64,000 nucleotides of DNA. Origin: FEB-12 sp964503315 (GTDB lineage: Bacteria > Zixibacteria > MSB-5A5 > GN15 > FEB-12). The notes under the pieces were generated by a model. The model made no database searches, had not been told where the DNA came from, and saw only the letters and a list, made by a program, of their open reading frames with translations. The position numbers were made by a program, and so were the translations under genes. The DNA lies in assembly GCA_964503315.1 (NCBI GenBank), contig CAZCZL010000006.1, positions 173,317 through 237,316 on the forward strand. Direction: 5' to 3'. Shown here in pieces: positions 51,149 to 60,309 of this stretch. The stretch's first letter is position 1. Each line of letters begins with the position of its first letter.

Positions 51149-54100
51149 TGATCACCCCTTCAATTTTGGCCTCATGCGGCACCCGGCTCGGCTTGCGCCG
51201 GAACAGCCCCACAAAGTCGTCGACCAATGTATACATAACCGGAACAACGACCAAGGTCAAAAGTGTCGAAGAAATGATGCCTCCAATAACGGCTCGGGCC
51301 ATCGAAAGTCTGAGCTCAGCCCCTGGCCCAAGTCCCAGCGCCAGTGGCGCCATACCAAAGACCATCGCAAAAGTGGTCATCAGAATCGGCCGCAGCCGGA
51401 TCGGTCCCGCTTTCAAGATCGCCTCGGTCCTCGCAACCCCTTCCGCCCGCTGCTGCTTGACGAAGTCGATGAGCAGGATCGCGTTTTTGGTCACCAGCCC
51501 CATCAGAAGCACAATTCCGATCAACGACATGATCGAGAATGACTGACCCAGCAACGCCGGTATCGCGCCAACCATCGACAACGGCAGCGACAACATGATC
51601 GAGAACGGATCAAAGAACGATTCGTATTGCGACGCCAGCAAAAGGTAGATGAAGATGATCGCCAGGAACAAAGACTTGAGAATGTTCTGGAACGACTCCG
51701 CCATGATCTCCTGCTCACCAACTGTCCCGACATAATACCCCGGCGGCAATTGTGTTTTTGATACTTCGGCCATGATCGTTTGGGTCACGGTTCCGGCAAA
51801 CGCGCCCGAAGCGACGTTGGCGTTCACCTTTATCTCGCGTTGACGGTCGTACCGGTTGTATTGACCGATCGCCGCGCTCTTCTCCAAAGCACCAACCCGA
51901 TTCAACGGCACGAGGAAAGTCTTTGTACCAGGTATCTCCTTGTTACTCGCCACCAGGATACGCCCAATGTCATCCCCCGACGCGCGGTACGGTTCATCCA
52001 GGCGGATCCGTACATCGTACTCTTCAGTCCCTTCCTTGTAACGCGTGACGACATCGCCTTCAACTAATGCGCGAACCGTCATCGGAATGGTAGCCAGACT
52101 GAGGCCAAGGTCTTCAGCCAATTTTCGGTCGACCCTTATCTGGAACTCCGGCTTCCCCTTCTCCTGGGTGTCATCTATGTCGATTGCGCCCGGAACGGTA
52201 TAGAAGATCTTTTTCACGTCTGCGGCGAGACGGGTCAGCTCATTGAAATCTTCTCCGCGCACGGAAATCTCGATAGACTTCTCGCCGCCGCCTTCTCCTT
52301 CGCCACGACTGACAGAGGTTTTGATGCCCGGGATACCCGCGATCAGTACGCGCACCGAATCCATCAACCGACGAGCTGAGATTGTCCGCTCCGTAACCGG
52401 CGTCAGGTTCAGCAGGATACGACCATCTGTCACGGGATTGTTCCCTGAACCGATGGTCACGTATGACGCGATCACTTCGGGAATATTGCTCCTGACTGCC
52501 GCTTCGATACTGGCTGCTCGCTCCGATGTATCGTGCAGATTCGTTCCCGGCGGAGTCTGGAAATCGATCGCCATTTTCGACTGATCAGTTTCAGTCATAA
52601 ACTCCACACCGATGAACCTCCCTAGATAGAGTGATCCGACAAACGATGCCACGGCTATAAACATCACCAGCCATCGTGTCCGCAAGGATGCCGCCAGCAA
52701 TCGCTCATACTTCGGTTTGAACCAGTCAAACGCGCGGTTCCAGTAGTTCAGTAGATTGAAGATCGGGCCCCAGATGCGGCCGAACAGACCCGTTCCCCGT
52801 GGCTGATATGCCGCTTCTTCTTCGCCTTCGCGAAGCCACCGCGAAGACAACATCGGCGTCAAGGTAAACGCCACGAAGAGCGATATCACCACCGCAAACG
52901 CCACGGTCATACCGAACTGATAGAAGAACCGTCCGATCAGCCCCTCCATGAACGCAACCGGCACAAAGACCACGACGATCGAGAAGGTCGTCGCCATGAC
53001 CGCCAACCCGATCTCTTTGGTCGCGTCCATGGCGGCCTTCATCGGGCTTTTTCCCATATGAATATGGCGATAGATATTCTCCATCACCACGATCGCGTCA
53101 TCGATCAAGATACCAACGGCCAGCGACAAGCCCAGCAGCGTCAGCACATTGATAGTGAACCCCAACAGCTTCATGATCGTGAAAGTTGCGATGAGCGAGA
53201 TAGGGATCGACAGACCGGCAATAATGGTTGGCCGAAGATCCAGCAGGAACAGGAATATGACGATCACCGCCAGCAGCATTCCGTACTGGATATTGAACAG
53301 GATCTCATGGATAGAATCCCGAATGAAGGTCGAGTTATCCTCCACTTTGGTCAGTTGGATATCTGGCGGAAGTTCCGATCTCAGTTGCGTCAATACTTTG
53401 TCAACGCCATCTGCCACATCGACAGTGTTCGACCCTGACTGCTTAACCACCGATAGCGCAACCGCCGATTTTCCATCCAAACGGGCTAGCGAACGTTGTT
53501 CGACGGTCGTATCATAGACGCTCGCGATCTCCTGCAAGTAAATTGGTACCCCGTTAGAGGTCTTCACTATCACATTGTTGAAATCGGAGACCCGTTCAAG
53601 GCGCCCCATCACTCGGACCAGATATTCGCGCGAGGACTCATCAACACGCCCGCCAGGTATCTCGAGATTGGCCGCCTGGATACTGTGCTGCACATCCGCG
53701 ACCGTCACGCCTCGCGACTCCATCCGGTGCGGATCGAGCGCGACCAGGATCTCACGTTCGGAACCACCGATCAATTCGACTGCACCAACCCCCTGGACCG
53801 ATTCCAGTCTCTTCTTGACGCGATTCTTCGCGATCTCGGTGATGTCTTTGGGTGTCCGTTTTCCGGAGACAGATATCGAGATGATCGGCTGGGCGGTCGG
53901 GTCATACTGGCTGACGATCGGTTCCTCGATGTCATCGGGGAGTTCATTCCGGATCCCCGCGATCTTTTCGCGGACATCGTTGGTCGCCTCCATCCCGTCT
54001 TTCTCAAGCCGGAACTCGATAATGACCAGTGAGTACCCTTCCCGACTCTGCGAGGTAATATGCCGCACCCCCGAGATCTGGTTGACCGCATCCTCGATCT

Positions 54101-54296
54101 TCTTCGTGATGTCGGTTTCCATCGATTCCGCCGAGGCTCCCGGGTAGACCGTTTGCACCACCGTGAACGGGAAATCGACGTCAGGCATCATGTCGACCGA
54201 CAACCCGGTATAGGAGAAATATCCGAGCACGACCAACGCCAGCATCATCATGGTCACAAAGACCGGTCGCGCGACTGAGACATCTGACAATTTCAT
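51120..54296 (-). CDS. RND-family efflux pump inner-membrane transporter (HAE1 type)
   Basis: Proton-driven drug or lipid exporter spanning the inner membrane. The 1058-residue protein has the 12-helix RND layout with two large periplasmic loops, the N terminus MKLSDVSVARPVFVTMMM, conserved IDDAIVVMENIYRHI with the paired Asp in helix 4 (about residue 400), and the pseudo-repeat in the C-terminal half (LLMGLVTKNAILLIDFVKQ). It follows the adaptor gene by 3 bp and overlaps bshC. Confidence 0.95.
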   Translation of the reverse strand: MKLSDVSVARPVFVTMMMLALVVLGYFSYTGLSVDMMPDVDFPFTVVQTVYPGASAESMETDITKKIEDAVNQISGVRHITSQSREGYSLVIIEFRLEKDGMEATNDVREKIAGIRNELPDDIEEPIVSQYDPTAQPIISISVSGKRTPKDITEIAKNRVKKRLESVQGVGAVELIGGSEREILVALDPHRMESRGVTVADVQHSIQAANLEIPGGRVDESSREYLVRVMGRLERVSDFNNVIVKTSNGVPIYLQEIASVYDTTVEQRSLARLDGKSAVALSVVKQSGSNTVDVADGVDKVLTQLRSELPPDIQLTKVEDNSTFIRDSIHEILFNIQYGMLLAVIVIFLFLLDLRPTIIAGLSIPISLIATFTIMKLLGFTINVLTLLGLSLAVGILIDDAIVVMENIYRHIHMGKSPMKAAMDATKEIGLAVMATTFSIVVVFVPVAFMEGLIGRFFYQFGMTVAFAVVISLFVAFTLTPMLSSRWLREGEEEAAYQPRGTGLFGRIWGPIFNLLNYWNRAFDWFKPKYERLLAASLRTRWLVMFIAVASFVGSLYLGRFIGVEFMTETDQSKMAIDFQTPPGTNLHDTSERAASIEAAVRSNIPEVIASYVTIGSGNNPVTDGRILLNLTPVTERTISARRLMDSVRVLIAGIPGIKTSVSRGEGEGGGEKSIEISVRGEDFNELTRLAADVKKIFYTVPGAIDIDDTQEKGKPEFQIRVDRKLAEDLGLSLATIPMTVRALVEGDVVTRYKEGTEEYDVRIRLDEPYRASGDDIGRILVASNKEIPGTKTFLVPLNRVGALEKSAAIGQYNRYDRQREIKVNANVASGAFAGTVTQTIMAEVSKTQLPPGYYVGTVGEQEIMAESFQNILKSLFLAIIFIYLLLASQYESFFDPFSIMLSLPLSMVGAIPALLGQSFSIMSLIGIVLLMGLVTKNAILLIDFVKQQRAEGVARTEAILKAGPIRLRPILMTTFAMVFGMAPLALGLGPGAELRLSMARAVIGGIISSTLLTLVVVPVMYTLVDDFVGLFRRKPSRVPHEAKIEGVIIDGKADKSF

Positions 54297-54299
54297 ATC

Positions 54300-55337
54300 T
54301 TAGCCCTCTATAGCGGAGCTGATAGTCACTTTGAATCCCTCGTCCAGATAGTTCTGTCCGAGAGTCACCAGGGTATCTCCCGGCTTTAGTCCGTCAAGGA
54401 TCACGACCCGCCCCTCGAGTTCTGGACCTAGTGTCACCATCCGCTTCTTAGCGATTCCGTTCTCGATCACAAACGCGACACTGGCGTTCTCCAACTGAAG
54501 AACCGCGGCGCGGGGAACCGCCAGTACTTGCGGCAGCTCTCGTTCAGTCACCAGGATCTTGACGAACATCCCCGGACGGAATTGACTGCCGTCGTTGTCG
54601 AGCATCGCTTCCACCTGGAAACTACGGGTTACAGGGTCGGCCGATTCCGCGATTGAAACCACTCTCCCGGTCACCGTATCATTTACTACCTCAGAAACGA
54701 TTCTAACCTCAGCCCCTTGCGTGATATACTGCACATTGTCCGTGTTTACCGCGAATTTCACGCGCAGCTTGCCCGGTGTGGCGACCACCGCGAGTTGTTG
54801 ACCGACATGCACGAAGTCACCGTCGCGGACCGCGATCGAAGTCACCGTTCCCGAGATCGGCGTCCGCACATCCACCAGCCGGCTGACCGACTCATAGTTC
54901 GCCTTTGCGACCTCGAACTGTGTTTTGGCCGCGTCAAACTGCGATTCTGAGATGGCGCCCGATTTGTACAGGTTCTCCATTTTTGAGAAATTCTTCTCCG
55001 CGTTCTGGAAGACCGAACGCACTTCATTGAAGTTCGCGGTCGGGCCGTCCTTGTCCAGCATGATGATCACCTGGTTCGCTTTGACCGCCTGTCCCTCCCG
55101 TACAGGAACATCCGCCACCGCTTCAGCCAGCTTGGCGTAAAGAATCGCCTGTTTTTCACCTTCCAGTGACCCACTGAAAGTTCGCACGACTCGTTCATCC
55201 GATGGCTTGATCGTCTGCACATTGACGGCGATCGAACGTTCTGCCTGCACGATCTGCTTTTGTTCGCTGCAGGATGCTCCCCAGACGAGGATGCTCATCG
55301 CCAGAAGGACGACTATGATTGATCTTTGCCCGTTCAT
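54300..55337 (-). CDS. RND efflux periplasmic adaptor lipoprotein
   Basis: Membrane fusion protein linking the RND pump and TolC. The 345-residue protein has lipid Cys23 (VWGASC), the lipoyl/barrel-sandwich halves (ILYAKLAEAVADVPVREGQAVKANQVI and VRTPISGTVTSIAVRDGDFVHVGQQLAVV) around a helical hairpin (about 105-155), and a C-terminal membrane-proximal domain. It lies 5 bp after tolC and 3 bp before the pump gene. Confidence 0.94.
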   Translation of the reverse strand: MNGQRSIIVVLLAMSILVWGASCSEQKQIVQAERSIAVNVQTIKPSDERVVRTFSGSLEGEKQAILYAKLAEAVADVPVREGQAVKANQVIIMLDKDGPTANFNEVRSVFQNAEKNFSKMENLYKSGAISESQFDAAKTQFEVAKANYESVSRLVDVRTPISGTVTSIAVRDGDFVHVGQQLAVVATPGKLRVKFAVNTDNVQYITQGAEVRIVSEVVNDTVTGRVVSIAESADPVTRSFQVEAMLDNDGSQFRPGMFVKILVTERELPQVLAVPRAAVLQLENASVAFVIENGIAKKRMVTLGPELEGRVVILDGLKPGDTLVTLGQNYLDEGFKVTISSAIEG

Positions 55338-55342
55338 GATAG

Positions 55343-56704
55343 TTATCTCGTTTCTGCGCCGATATCGATAGTGGTTGCTTTTCTGAGTTCTGCTTTGGCG
55401 GTTCTGAAGAAGTAAAGCGCCTGGGCCAACGACCGCCGCGCGTCGGTCAGCGCCGCCTGCGCCGACAGCACTTCCAACTGCGTTCCGACCCCTTGCTGAT
55501 ACCGTAGGTTCGCGATCTTCAGTCCTTCATCGGCCTGCGCGATCGTCTCCTTCTGGATATCCAGTGACTTCTTCGCCCGCACGACCTGGTCATACGCCTG
55601 TTCGATCTCCAGCCGGATATCATCTTCCATCTGCGCTTGAGCGATCTTACTCTTTTCATGGTCCGCCCGACGGTACGCCACCTGGCTGGACCGATTGAAG
55701 CCGTCGAATATCTTGAAATTGAGCGATAACCCGAATTGAGAGGTCTTACTCACATTGTTATCAAGCTTCCAGACATCCGACGATGACCGCGTATCGTACG
55801 TATACGACGCATCGAGCGACGGCCAGTAATCGGCTTTGGCGATACCGATCGCCTTCTTGGTGATCCCGGTTAAGGTTTGCGATGACCGCATTTCCGGGCG
55901 ATTCGCCAAACCGACCTCAAGCAGATCATCCAGCTCCGGCAGTGCTCCAATCGTCGTGTCCATTGCGTCTTCTATGAGGATTATCGAATCGCGAAGCGGC
56001 ATTCCGATAAATGACCGCACCCGCTTCTCAGCAAGTTCAAGGTCCGATTCGGCCTGAAGTATCTGCGGCTCCAGATTCGCCTTCTCTACTCGCGCACGGA
56101 GCAATTCGTAATCGGAGACCATCCCCTGCCCGTGCAGCTTCTCGACAACCCCCAGATTGTACGCCGCGGCCTCATGCGCTTTGCGCAGGGTCTCCAGCAC
56201 CGAGCGTTGCAGTATCGCGCCGAAAAACAGCAGGTCGGCACTGTAGCGAACCTGGTCCTCGACCGCTTTCAAGTTCGACTCGGTATACGTACGATACAGT
56301 TTGGCGATCTGCCATGCGGTTAGGACCTTTCCGCCCTCCCAGATTGACTGTCGCACCGACAGCGTGTATCCGAAGTTGTTCTTGAACGCGGTCTGCAGCT
56401 CCTGTGTCTCCCCGCCAAAACTGACGAACAGTTTGGGGATTGTGAAATTTCTCGCATACGAGCTCGACAAATTGATATCCGGAAATACACCGGAGCGTGC
56501 CGAAGTGACCTGCGTTTTCGCCTGCTCCAGATCCTGCTGCGCGGACAGGTACCGACGGTTAAAAGTCGCGGCTCGCTGCCGGACATCCTCAATCGTCAGC
56601 GCCGTCTCAGTAGCCGATAGCTGCATAGCCATCGTGGTAACAAGCAGGAATACGAGGCCAAGCCATAACCCGCGATGATTCGATGTGTGATAATGATCGT
56701 GCAT
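55343..56704 (-). CDS. TolC-family outer-membrane efflux protein
   Basis: Outer-membrane channel of the tripartite pump. The 453-residue product has a signal peptide (cleavage near LSA|TET) and the two OEP repeats typical of TolC (SAQQDLEQAKTQVTSARSGVFPDINLSSSY and GIAKADYWPSLDASYTYDTRSSSD) with long helices. GAGGA lies about 10 nt before ATG 56704. That start, 14 nt after the tetR stop, is preferred over one inside tetR. Confidence 0.92.
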   Translation of the reverse strand: MHDHYHTSNHRGLWLGLVFLLVTTMAMQLSATETALTIEDVRQRAATFNRRYLSAQQDLEQAKTQVTSARSGVFPDINLSSSYARNFTIPKLFVSFGGETQELQTAFKNNFGYTLSVRQSIWEGGKVLTAWQIAKLYRTYTESNLKAVEDQVRYSADLLFFGAILQRSVLETLRKAHEAAAYNLGVVEKLHGQGMVSDYELLRARVEKANLEPQILQAESDLELAEKRVRSFIGMPLRDSIILIEDAMDTTIGALPELDDLLEVGLANRPEMRSSQTLTGITKKAIGIAKADYWPSLDASYTYDTRSSSDVWKLDNNVSKTSQFGLSLNFKIFDGFNRSSQVAYRRADHEKSKIAQAQMEDDIRLEIEQAYDQVVRAKKSLDIQKETIAQADEGLKIANLRYQQGVGTQLEVLSAQAALTDARRSLAQALYFFRTAKAELRKATTIDIGAETR

Positions 56705-56717
56705 CTCTGTATTATCC

Positions 56718-57314
56718 TCAGCTTTTGCTCGGCTGGTAGATCGCCTCGAACATCCGGCGAACATGTTTCAGCAATATCTCTTCGTTCATGCTATCTTTAT
56801 TAAAGACGCGTCGTCCGGCGATCCCATCGCAAATGGCGAAACTGAGGACCACCAACTGGTGAAGTTCCTCCGCCGACATCCGGACCCCCTTTTCCATATG
56901 CTTCAACGCATAGGCGATCTTCTGATCGTGGTCCTCGCGAATGAACTTGCGGATCCGCGGGTAGCGCATCCCCTGCACCCAGATATCCATGATCGAGCGG
57001 AACTCGCTCGGTTTGGTCTCGCGGGTGTGACAGATCACCATCTCGACCACCTGCCAGGGAGTCAACGGTGTGGGAAGCGACTGCAGCGCCTGAAGGAACC
57101 GGCTGCTCATCTGCTTCACCAGGGCCAGGAGGATCTCTTCTTTGCTTTTGAAATGAAAATAGAGCGCCCCCTTGGTCAGCCCGGCGTTCTGGGCTATTTC
57201 CTCGGTCGAGGTCCCCCGGTACCCTTGCTCGGTGAATAGCTTGCGGGCCGACTCCAGAAGCTGCTCGCGGCGTTGCTCGGCGGGCAACTTGGGACTCTGC
57301 TTTATCTTGGCCAT
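56718..57314 (-). CDS. TetR-family transcriptional regulator
   Basis: The 198-residue protein has the TetR helix-turn-helix at about residues 32-63 (GYRGTSTEEIAQNAGLTKGALYFHF) and a ligand-binding domain of the AcrR type. It leads the operon tetR-tolC-acrA-acrB-bshC-bshA-bshB1 and should repress its own promoter at two operators just upstream. The inducer is unknown; a thiol-reactive compound is possible given the bsh genes, but this is speculation. Confidence 0.94.
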   Translation of the reverse strand: MAKIKQSPKLPAEQRREQLLESARKLFTEQGYRGTSTEEIAQNAGLTKGALYFHFKSKEEILLALVKQMSSRFLQALQSLPTPLTPWQVVEMVICHTRETKPSEFRSIMDIWVQGMRYPRIRKFIREDHDQKIAYALKHMEKGVRMSAEELHQLVVLSFAICDGIAGRRVFNKDSMNEEILLKHVRRMFEAIYQPSKS

Positions 57315-57365
57315 TGCTCCTACCTGTCTTTCTGCCGCCCGGGAACCTGTCCCGGCGGCGTCACC

Positions 57366-57381
57366 TACCTACTGGTCGGTA
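57366..57381 (-). promoter_or_regulatory. TetR operator 2
   Basis: On the minus strand TACCGACCAGTAGGTA, a 16-bp imperfect palindrome identical at 15 of 16 positions to operator 1 and offset by 25 bp. It lies just downstream of the -10, at about the transcription start. Confidence 0.7.
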
Positions 57382-57384
57382 TCT

Positions 57385-57412
57385 AAATTATACCTACCGG
57401 TCGGTATGTCAA
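57385..57412 (-). promoter_or_regulatory. Promoter of the tetR-RND-bsh operon
   Basis: TTGACA (57407-57412) and TAATTT (57385-57390) on the minus strand are separated by 16 bp, and operator 1 exactly fills the spacer. Binding there should block RNA polymerase. Confidence 0.65.
57391..57406 (-). promoter_or_regulatory. TetR operator 1 inside the promoter spacer
   Basis: On the minus strand TACCGACCGGTAGGTA, a near-perfect palindrome centred on ACCGGT and typical of TetR-family operators. It occupies the whole spacer between -35 and -10. Confidence 0.75.
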
Positions 57413-57447
57413 GCTAATTAACGGAAGAATGGACAAGAAAGTTTAGA

Positions 57448-58416
57448 TTAAAACCACTTTTTTTTGCGGAAATAGATAAGCTGGCCGATCATTGACCCGA
57501 AGATCACGATCAACGCCAGAGGGTAACCAAAGCTCCAGTCCAGCTCGGGCATCCCGCTGAAGTTCATGCCCCACAACGAGGCAAAGAGTGTCGGCGGGAC
57601 AAAAATGGCGGTCAGAACCGTCAGGAACCGGATCACGTCATTTGTCTTTGCCTGCACGGACGAGTAGTGAATTTCCAATGAAGAGTTTAATAGTTCTCTA
57701 TGCGTATCGGCGGTGTCATTGATGCGCACCAGGTGGTCATGAATATCCGAGAAATAGGGGACCAACTGCTGAGAGATCATGGCATAGTGCTGGCGCGACA
57801 GCTGGGCCACGATCTCCTTCTGAGGAAGCACTATGCGTTTCAATTGCACGATATCGCGCCGCAGCGCGAAGATTGACCGCAATGTATCCTCGTCCGCCGA
57901 CCCCAGCACGTCATCCTCGACCTGATCCACTTCATACTCGAACACGTCGAGAATCCCATTGTAGTTATCCACGACCGTGTCGATCATCGCATGGAACAGG
58001 TAATCTGCCCCCCGCGACAACAGCCGCTCATCCCGTTCCGCGCGACTGTAGAGATAGTCGAACAATCTGTGCTCGTCGTAATGGACCGTCACCAAGGTGT
58101 TCTTGGACAGGAAGAAGTCCAGTTCCATTATCTTCAGCCCCTCTTCCCTTCCGATATAGTCAACCACCTGGAACACCAGGAAGAGGTAGCGGTCGTAGTC
58201 ATCTATCTTGGTCCGGGGCTTTTCGGAGATCACGTCCTCAATGGCCAGCGGGTGAAACTTGAAATCGTGCGTCAGGACGAAGGACTCCTGGTCCGATGGC
58301 TTGCACATGTCGACCCAAAGGAGCGCGCCCGGCACATTGCTGAGACGGTCGAAATCGGCCACCCCCTCGATCACCTCCACCCCTTCATTCGGGAGATAGT
58401 AGAATGACCGGATCAT
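57448..58416 (-). CDS. corA: CorA-type magnesium/cobalt transporter
   Basis: Pentameric divalent-metal channel of the inner membrane. The 322-residue protein has a cytoplasmic N domain, the long stalk helix (about 150-265), two C-terminal membrane helices and the selectivity motif GMN at 283-285 (LWGMNFSGMPELDW). It ends in the basic tail FRKKKWF. It overlaps the flippase-like gene by 4 bp. Confidence 0.96.
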   Translation of the reverse strand: MIRSFYYLPNEGVEVIEGVADFDRLSNVPGALLWVDMCKPSDQESFVLTHDFKFHPLAIEDVISEKPRTKIDDYDRYLFLVFQVVDYIGREEGLKIMELDFFLSKNTLVTVHYDEHRLFDYLYSRAERDERLLSRGADYLFHAMIDTVVDNYNGILDVFEYEVDQVEDDVLGSADEDTLRSIFALRRDIVQLKRIVLPQKEIVAQLSRQHYAMISQQLVPYFSDIHDHLVRINDTADTHRELLNSSLEIHYSSVQAKTNDVIRFLTVLTAIFVPPTLFASLWGMNFSGMPELDWSFGYPLALIVIFGSMIGQLIYFRKKKWF

Positions 58417-59465
58417 ACTTTCTCCTCGGTTGCCACATCGGTTTCGGATGACAGGGTATCCAACACGGACGATTCTGGCTGTTTGGCCGCTTTTGCCTTC
58501 AGTTCACGAAGGGAGAGTTTCTCAAGATGGAAGAAGATCGACCCCATTGTCACGATCGGCAACAGGTCCATTAGGTGCAGCGACAAGGCGAATAGAACCG
58601 CATCGGTCCTCCCGATGGAAAACGCCGCCAGCGACGTACTGACCGCGAATTCAAAGGTCCCCGCGTTTCCCGGCGTAAGCGGGACCATCAGGACGATCGT
58701 ATTGATGATCATGATCGCCGCCGCGGCCGCGATCGGAAGGTCAAAGCCGAACGATTCATACAAGAACCAGATCACCATCATGTGCGCGGCCCATGAGGCC
58801 AGCGAATAAAAGACCGACCCCGCCATATGCTGGCTGGATCGGATCAACATGATCCCTTTGGTAAAGGAGCGCACGAACTTCTTGATACCGATATAGACCC
58901 CGGGCCATCGGTGCGCCAATTTGCGGCGCGCGAATTCCTCGATGCGCGTCTGCTTGCTGGTAATGAGATAGAGCCCCGCCAGCAGCACCGAGGTCGCCCC
59001 CGCAAGTATGTAGCTGAGGAAGCGGTACTCCTCCGGAAACGCGAAGGCCAGCGACGTGAAAAAGATGAATATGATCAGGCTGAGTGCGTCAAAAAGTACT
59101 TCAAGAACAATGGTCGAAAAGATATAGGTCTTCCGCAATGCCAGCTTGTTGGAGAACAGAAACAGCCGTCCCACCTGCCCGGTCAGTACCGGCATCACCA
59201 TATTCAAGACTTGTCCCGCCGAGTAAAGACATGTCCCCCGCACCCATTTAAGCGGTATCTGTCGTGTGATCATCATGCGCCAGCGAACCGCGCGCAGGAT
59301 AATGAACACGAATGCCGCGATTGTCGCCGGAATGAGATAGAAGTAATTGACACGGGTCGCGAGTTCGCGAATTTCGCTCAGCCGAATATCCTTGACGCAA
59401 TACGCCAATAGCCCGATCGCGATGATCGTGCCCCACATCTGCTTATTGGTCAGGAACTTCTTCAT
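58413..59465 (-). CDS. Integral membrane protein of the MprF/AglD-like flippase family (UPF0104)
   Basis: The 350-residue protein has about eight membrane helices and the family motifs RAVRWRMMI, AGQVLNMVMPVLTGQVGRLFLF and NTIVLMVPLTPGNAGTFEFAVS (PGNxGxxE type). MprF's N-terminal domain flips lysyl-phosphatidylglycerol; other members act in glycolipid or glycan metabolism. No synthase domain is fused here, so the substrate is unknown. ATG 59465 is preferred over an in-frame TTG 33 nt upstream. It is co-transcribed with corA. Confidence 0.85.
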   Translation of the reverse strand: MKKFLTNKQMWGTIIAIGLLAYCVKDIRLSEIRELATRVNYFYLIPATIAAFVFIILRAVRWRMMITRQIPLKWVRGTCLYSAGQVLNMVMPVLTGQVGRLFLFSNKLALRKTYIFSTIVLEVLFDALSLIIFIFFTSLAFAFPEEYRFLSYILAGATSVLLAGLYLITSKQTRIEEFARRKLAHRWPGVYIGIKKFVRSFTKGIMLIRSSQHMAGSVFYSLASWAAHMMVIWFLYESFGFDLPIAAAAAIMIINTIVLMVPLTPGNAGTFEFAVSTSLAAFSIGRTDAVLFALSLHLMDLLPIVTMGSIFFHLEKLSLRELKAKAAKQPESSVLDTLSSETDVATEEKV

Positions 59466-59497
59466 AGCCGGCTTACCCCGTTTTGGGCATAACGGCA

Positions 59498-59526
59498 AAG
59501 ATAGGCCGACATTATAGGGGTGTCAA
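59498..59526 (-). promoter_or_regulatory. Promoter of the flippase-corA operon
   Basis: TTGACA (59521-59526) and TATCTT (59498-59503) on the minus strand are exactly 17 bp apart, giving a leader of about 26 nt before ATG 59465. It lies between batE and this pair, supporting two separate transcription units. Confidence 0.6.
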
Positions 59527-59559
59527 CTCAAGAAAGTTCGGACTGTCAGGGATAAGCGA

Positions 59560-60309
59560 TTATACTTCAGCCAGTAAGCTCTTCTTGACCCAGCCCCGGC
59601 GCTGATTTTCGAAGATGACGTCGTAGTAGTCCGAAGATTCCCCGGCGATCCTCACCACCAGCCCCGGCTCTCCCTGAAATTCAAGGCTCGCTGAATCAGA
59701 TGGTCCGGACATGACCGAGACCTCTTCCCCCACCACCACCGCCCACCGTGTCACAAAATCATGCTGATATTTATAAGTAGTCAAAACTGCCATGCAGACT
59801 AACAGGATGAGCATGGTAATGATTGCTGGTTTGACCCAACCTGAGGCTACGCCAAATCCAAATCGGACTATCAGCAGCCCCACGAATAGAATGAAAAATA
59901 GCGATGACAACCAAGCCATGCTGTTCAAACGATACGGCGCCACCATCGACTCAAACAGCGAGTTGATCGGATTGAGCTGTACGCCTTCAAGCTGTACCGT
60001 CGCCATACTGCGGGCAAACTCGAGATTGCTCTGGATATCATTATCTGCAGGATCCAATCGACGCGCTTTCAGGTAATACAGCACCGCGTACCCCAGGTCC
60101 CCGTTCTTAAAGTACGCGTTCCCCAGATTATAGTAGAGCGGTGCGGAACCAACTCCTTGGTGGACAGCCCGGGAGTACGCTTCAATCGCCTTGGTGTATT
60201 CTTTCTCCTGGAAGAAGCTATTTCCCTGCTTGAAATCGTCAGCTGGTTCAGCTCCCAGGCTGGTGCACAAAACCAACATGATTGATAAATAGAGAAGAAG
60301 ACTATGCAA
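59560..60309 (-). CDS. batE: BatE-like protein: TPR repeats, membrane helices and C-terminal SH3
   Basis: The 249-residue protein has a signal peptide (cleavage near LGA|EPA), TPR repeats at about 26-100 (SFFQEKEYTKAIEAYSRAV, LYYNLGNAYFKNGDLGYAVLYYLKARRLDP), two membrane helices (about 130-180) and a bacterial SH3 domain (about 185-249, EEVSVMSGPSDSASLEFQ...RRGWVKKSLL). This layout is typical of BatE in aerotolerance operons. It overlaps batD by 8 bp. Confidence 0.88.
   Translation of the reverse strand: MHSLLLYLSIMLVLCTSLGAEPADDFKQGNSFFQEKEYTKAIEAYSRAVHQGVGSAPLYYNLGNAYFKNGDLGYAVLYYLKARRLDPADNDIQSNLEFARSMATVQLEGVQLNPINSLFESMVAPYRLNSMAWLSSLFFILFVGLLIVRFGFGVASGWVKPAIITMLILLVCMAVLTTYKYQHDFVTRWAVVVGEEVSVMSGPSDSASLEFQGEPGLVVRIAGESSDYYDVIFENQRRGWVKKSLLAEV

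Noticed and set aside
53496..54147. Long plus-strand open frames in the RND pump gene
   Set aside because: Antisense shadows of a conserved transporter gene. Codon pattern and composition do not look coding.
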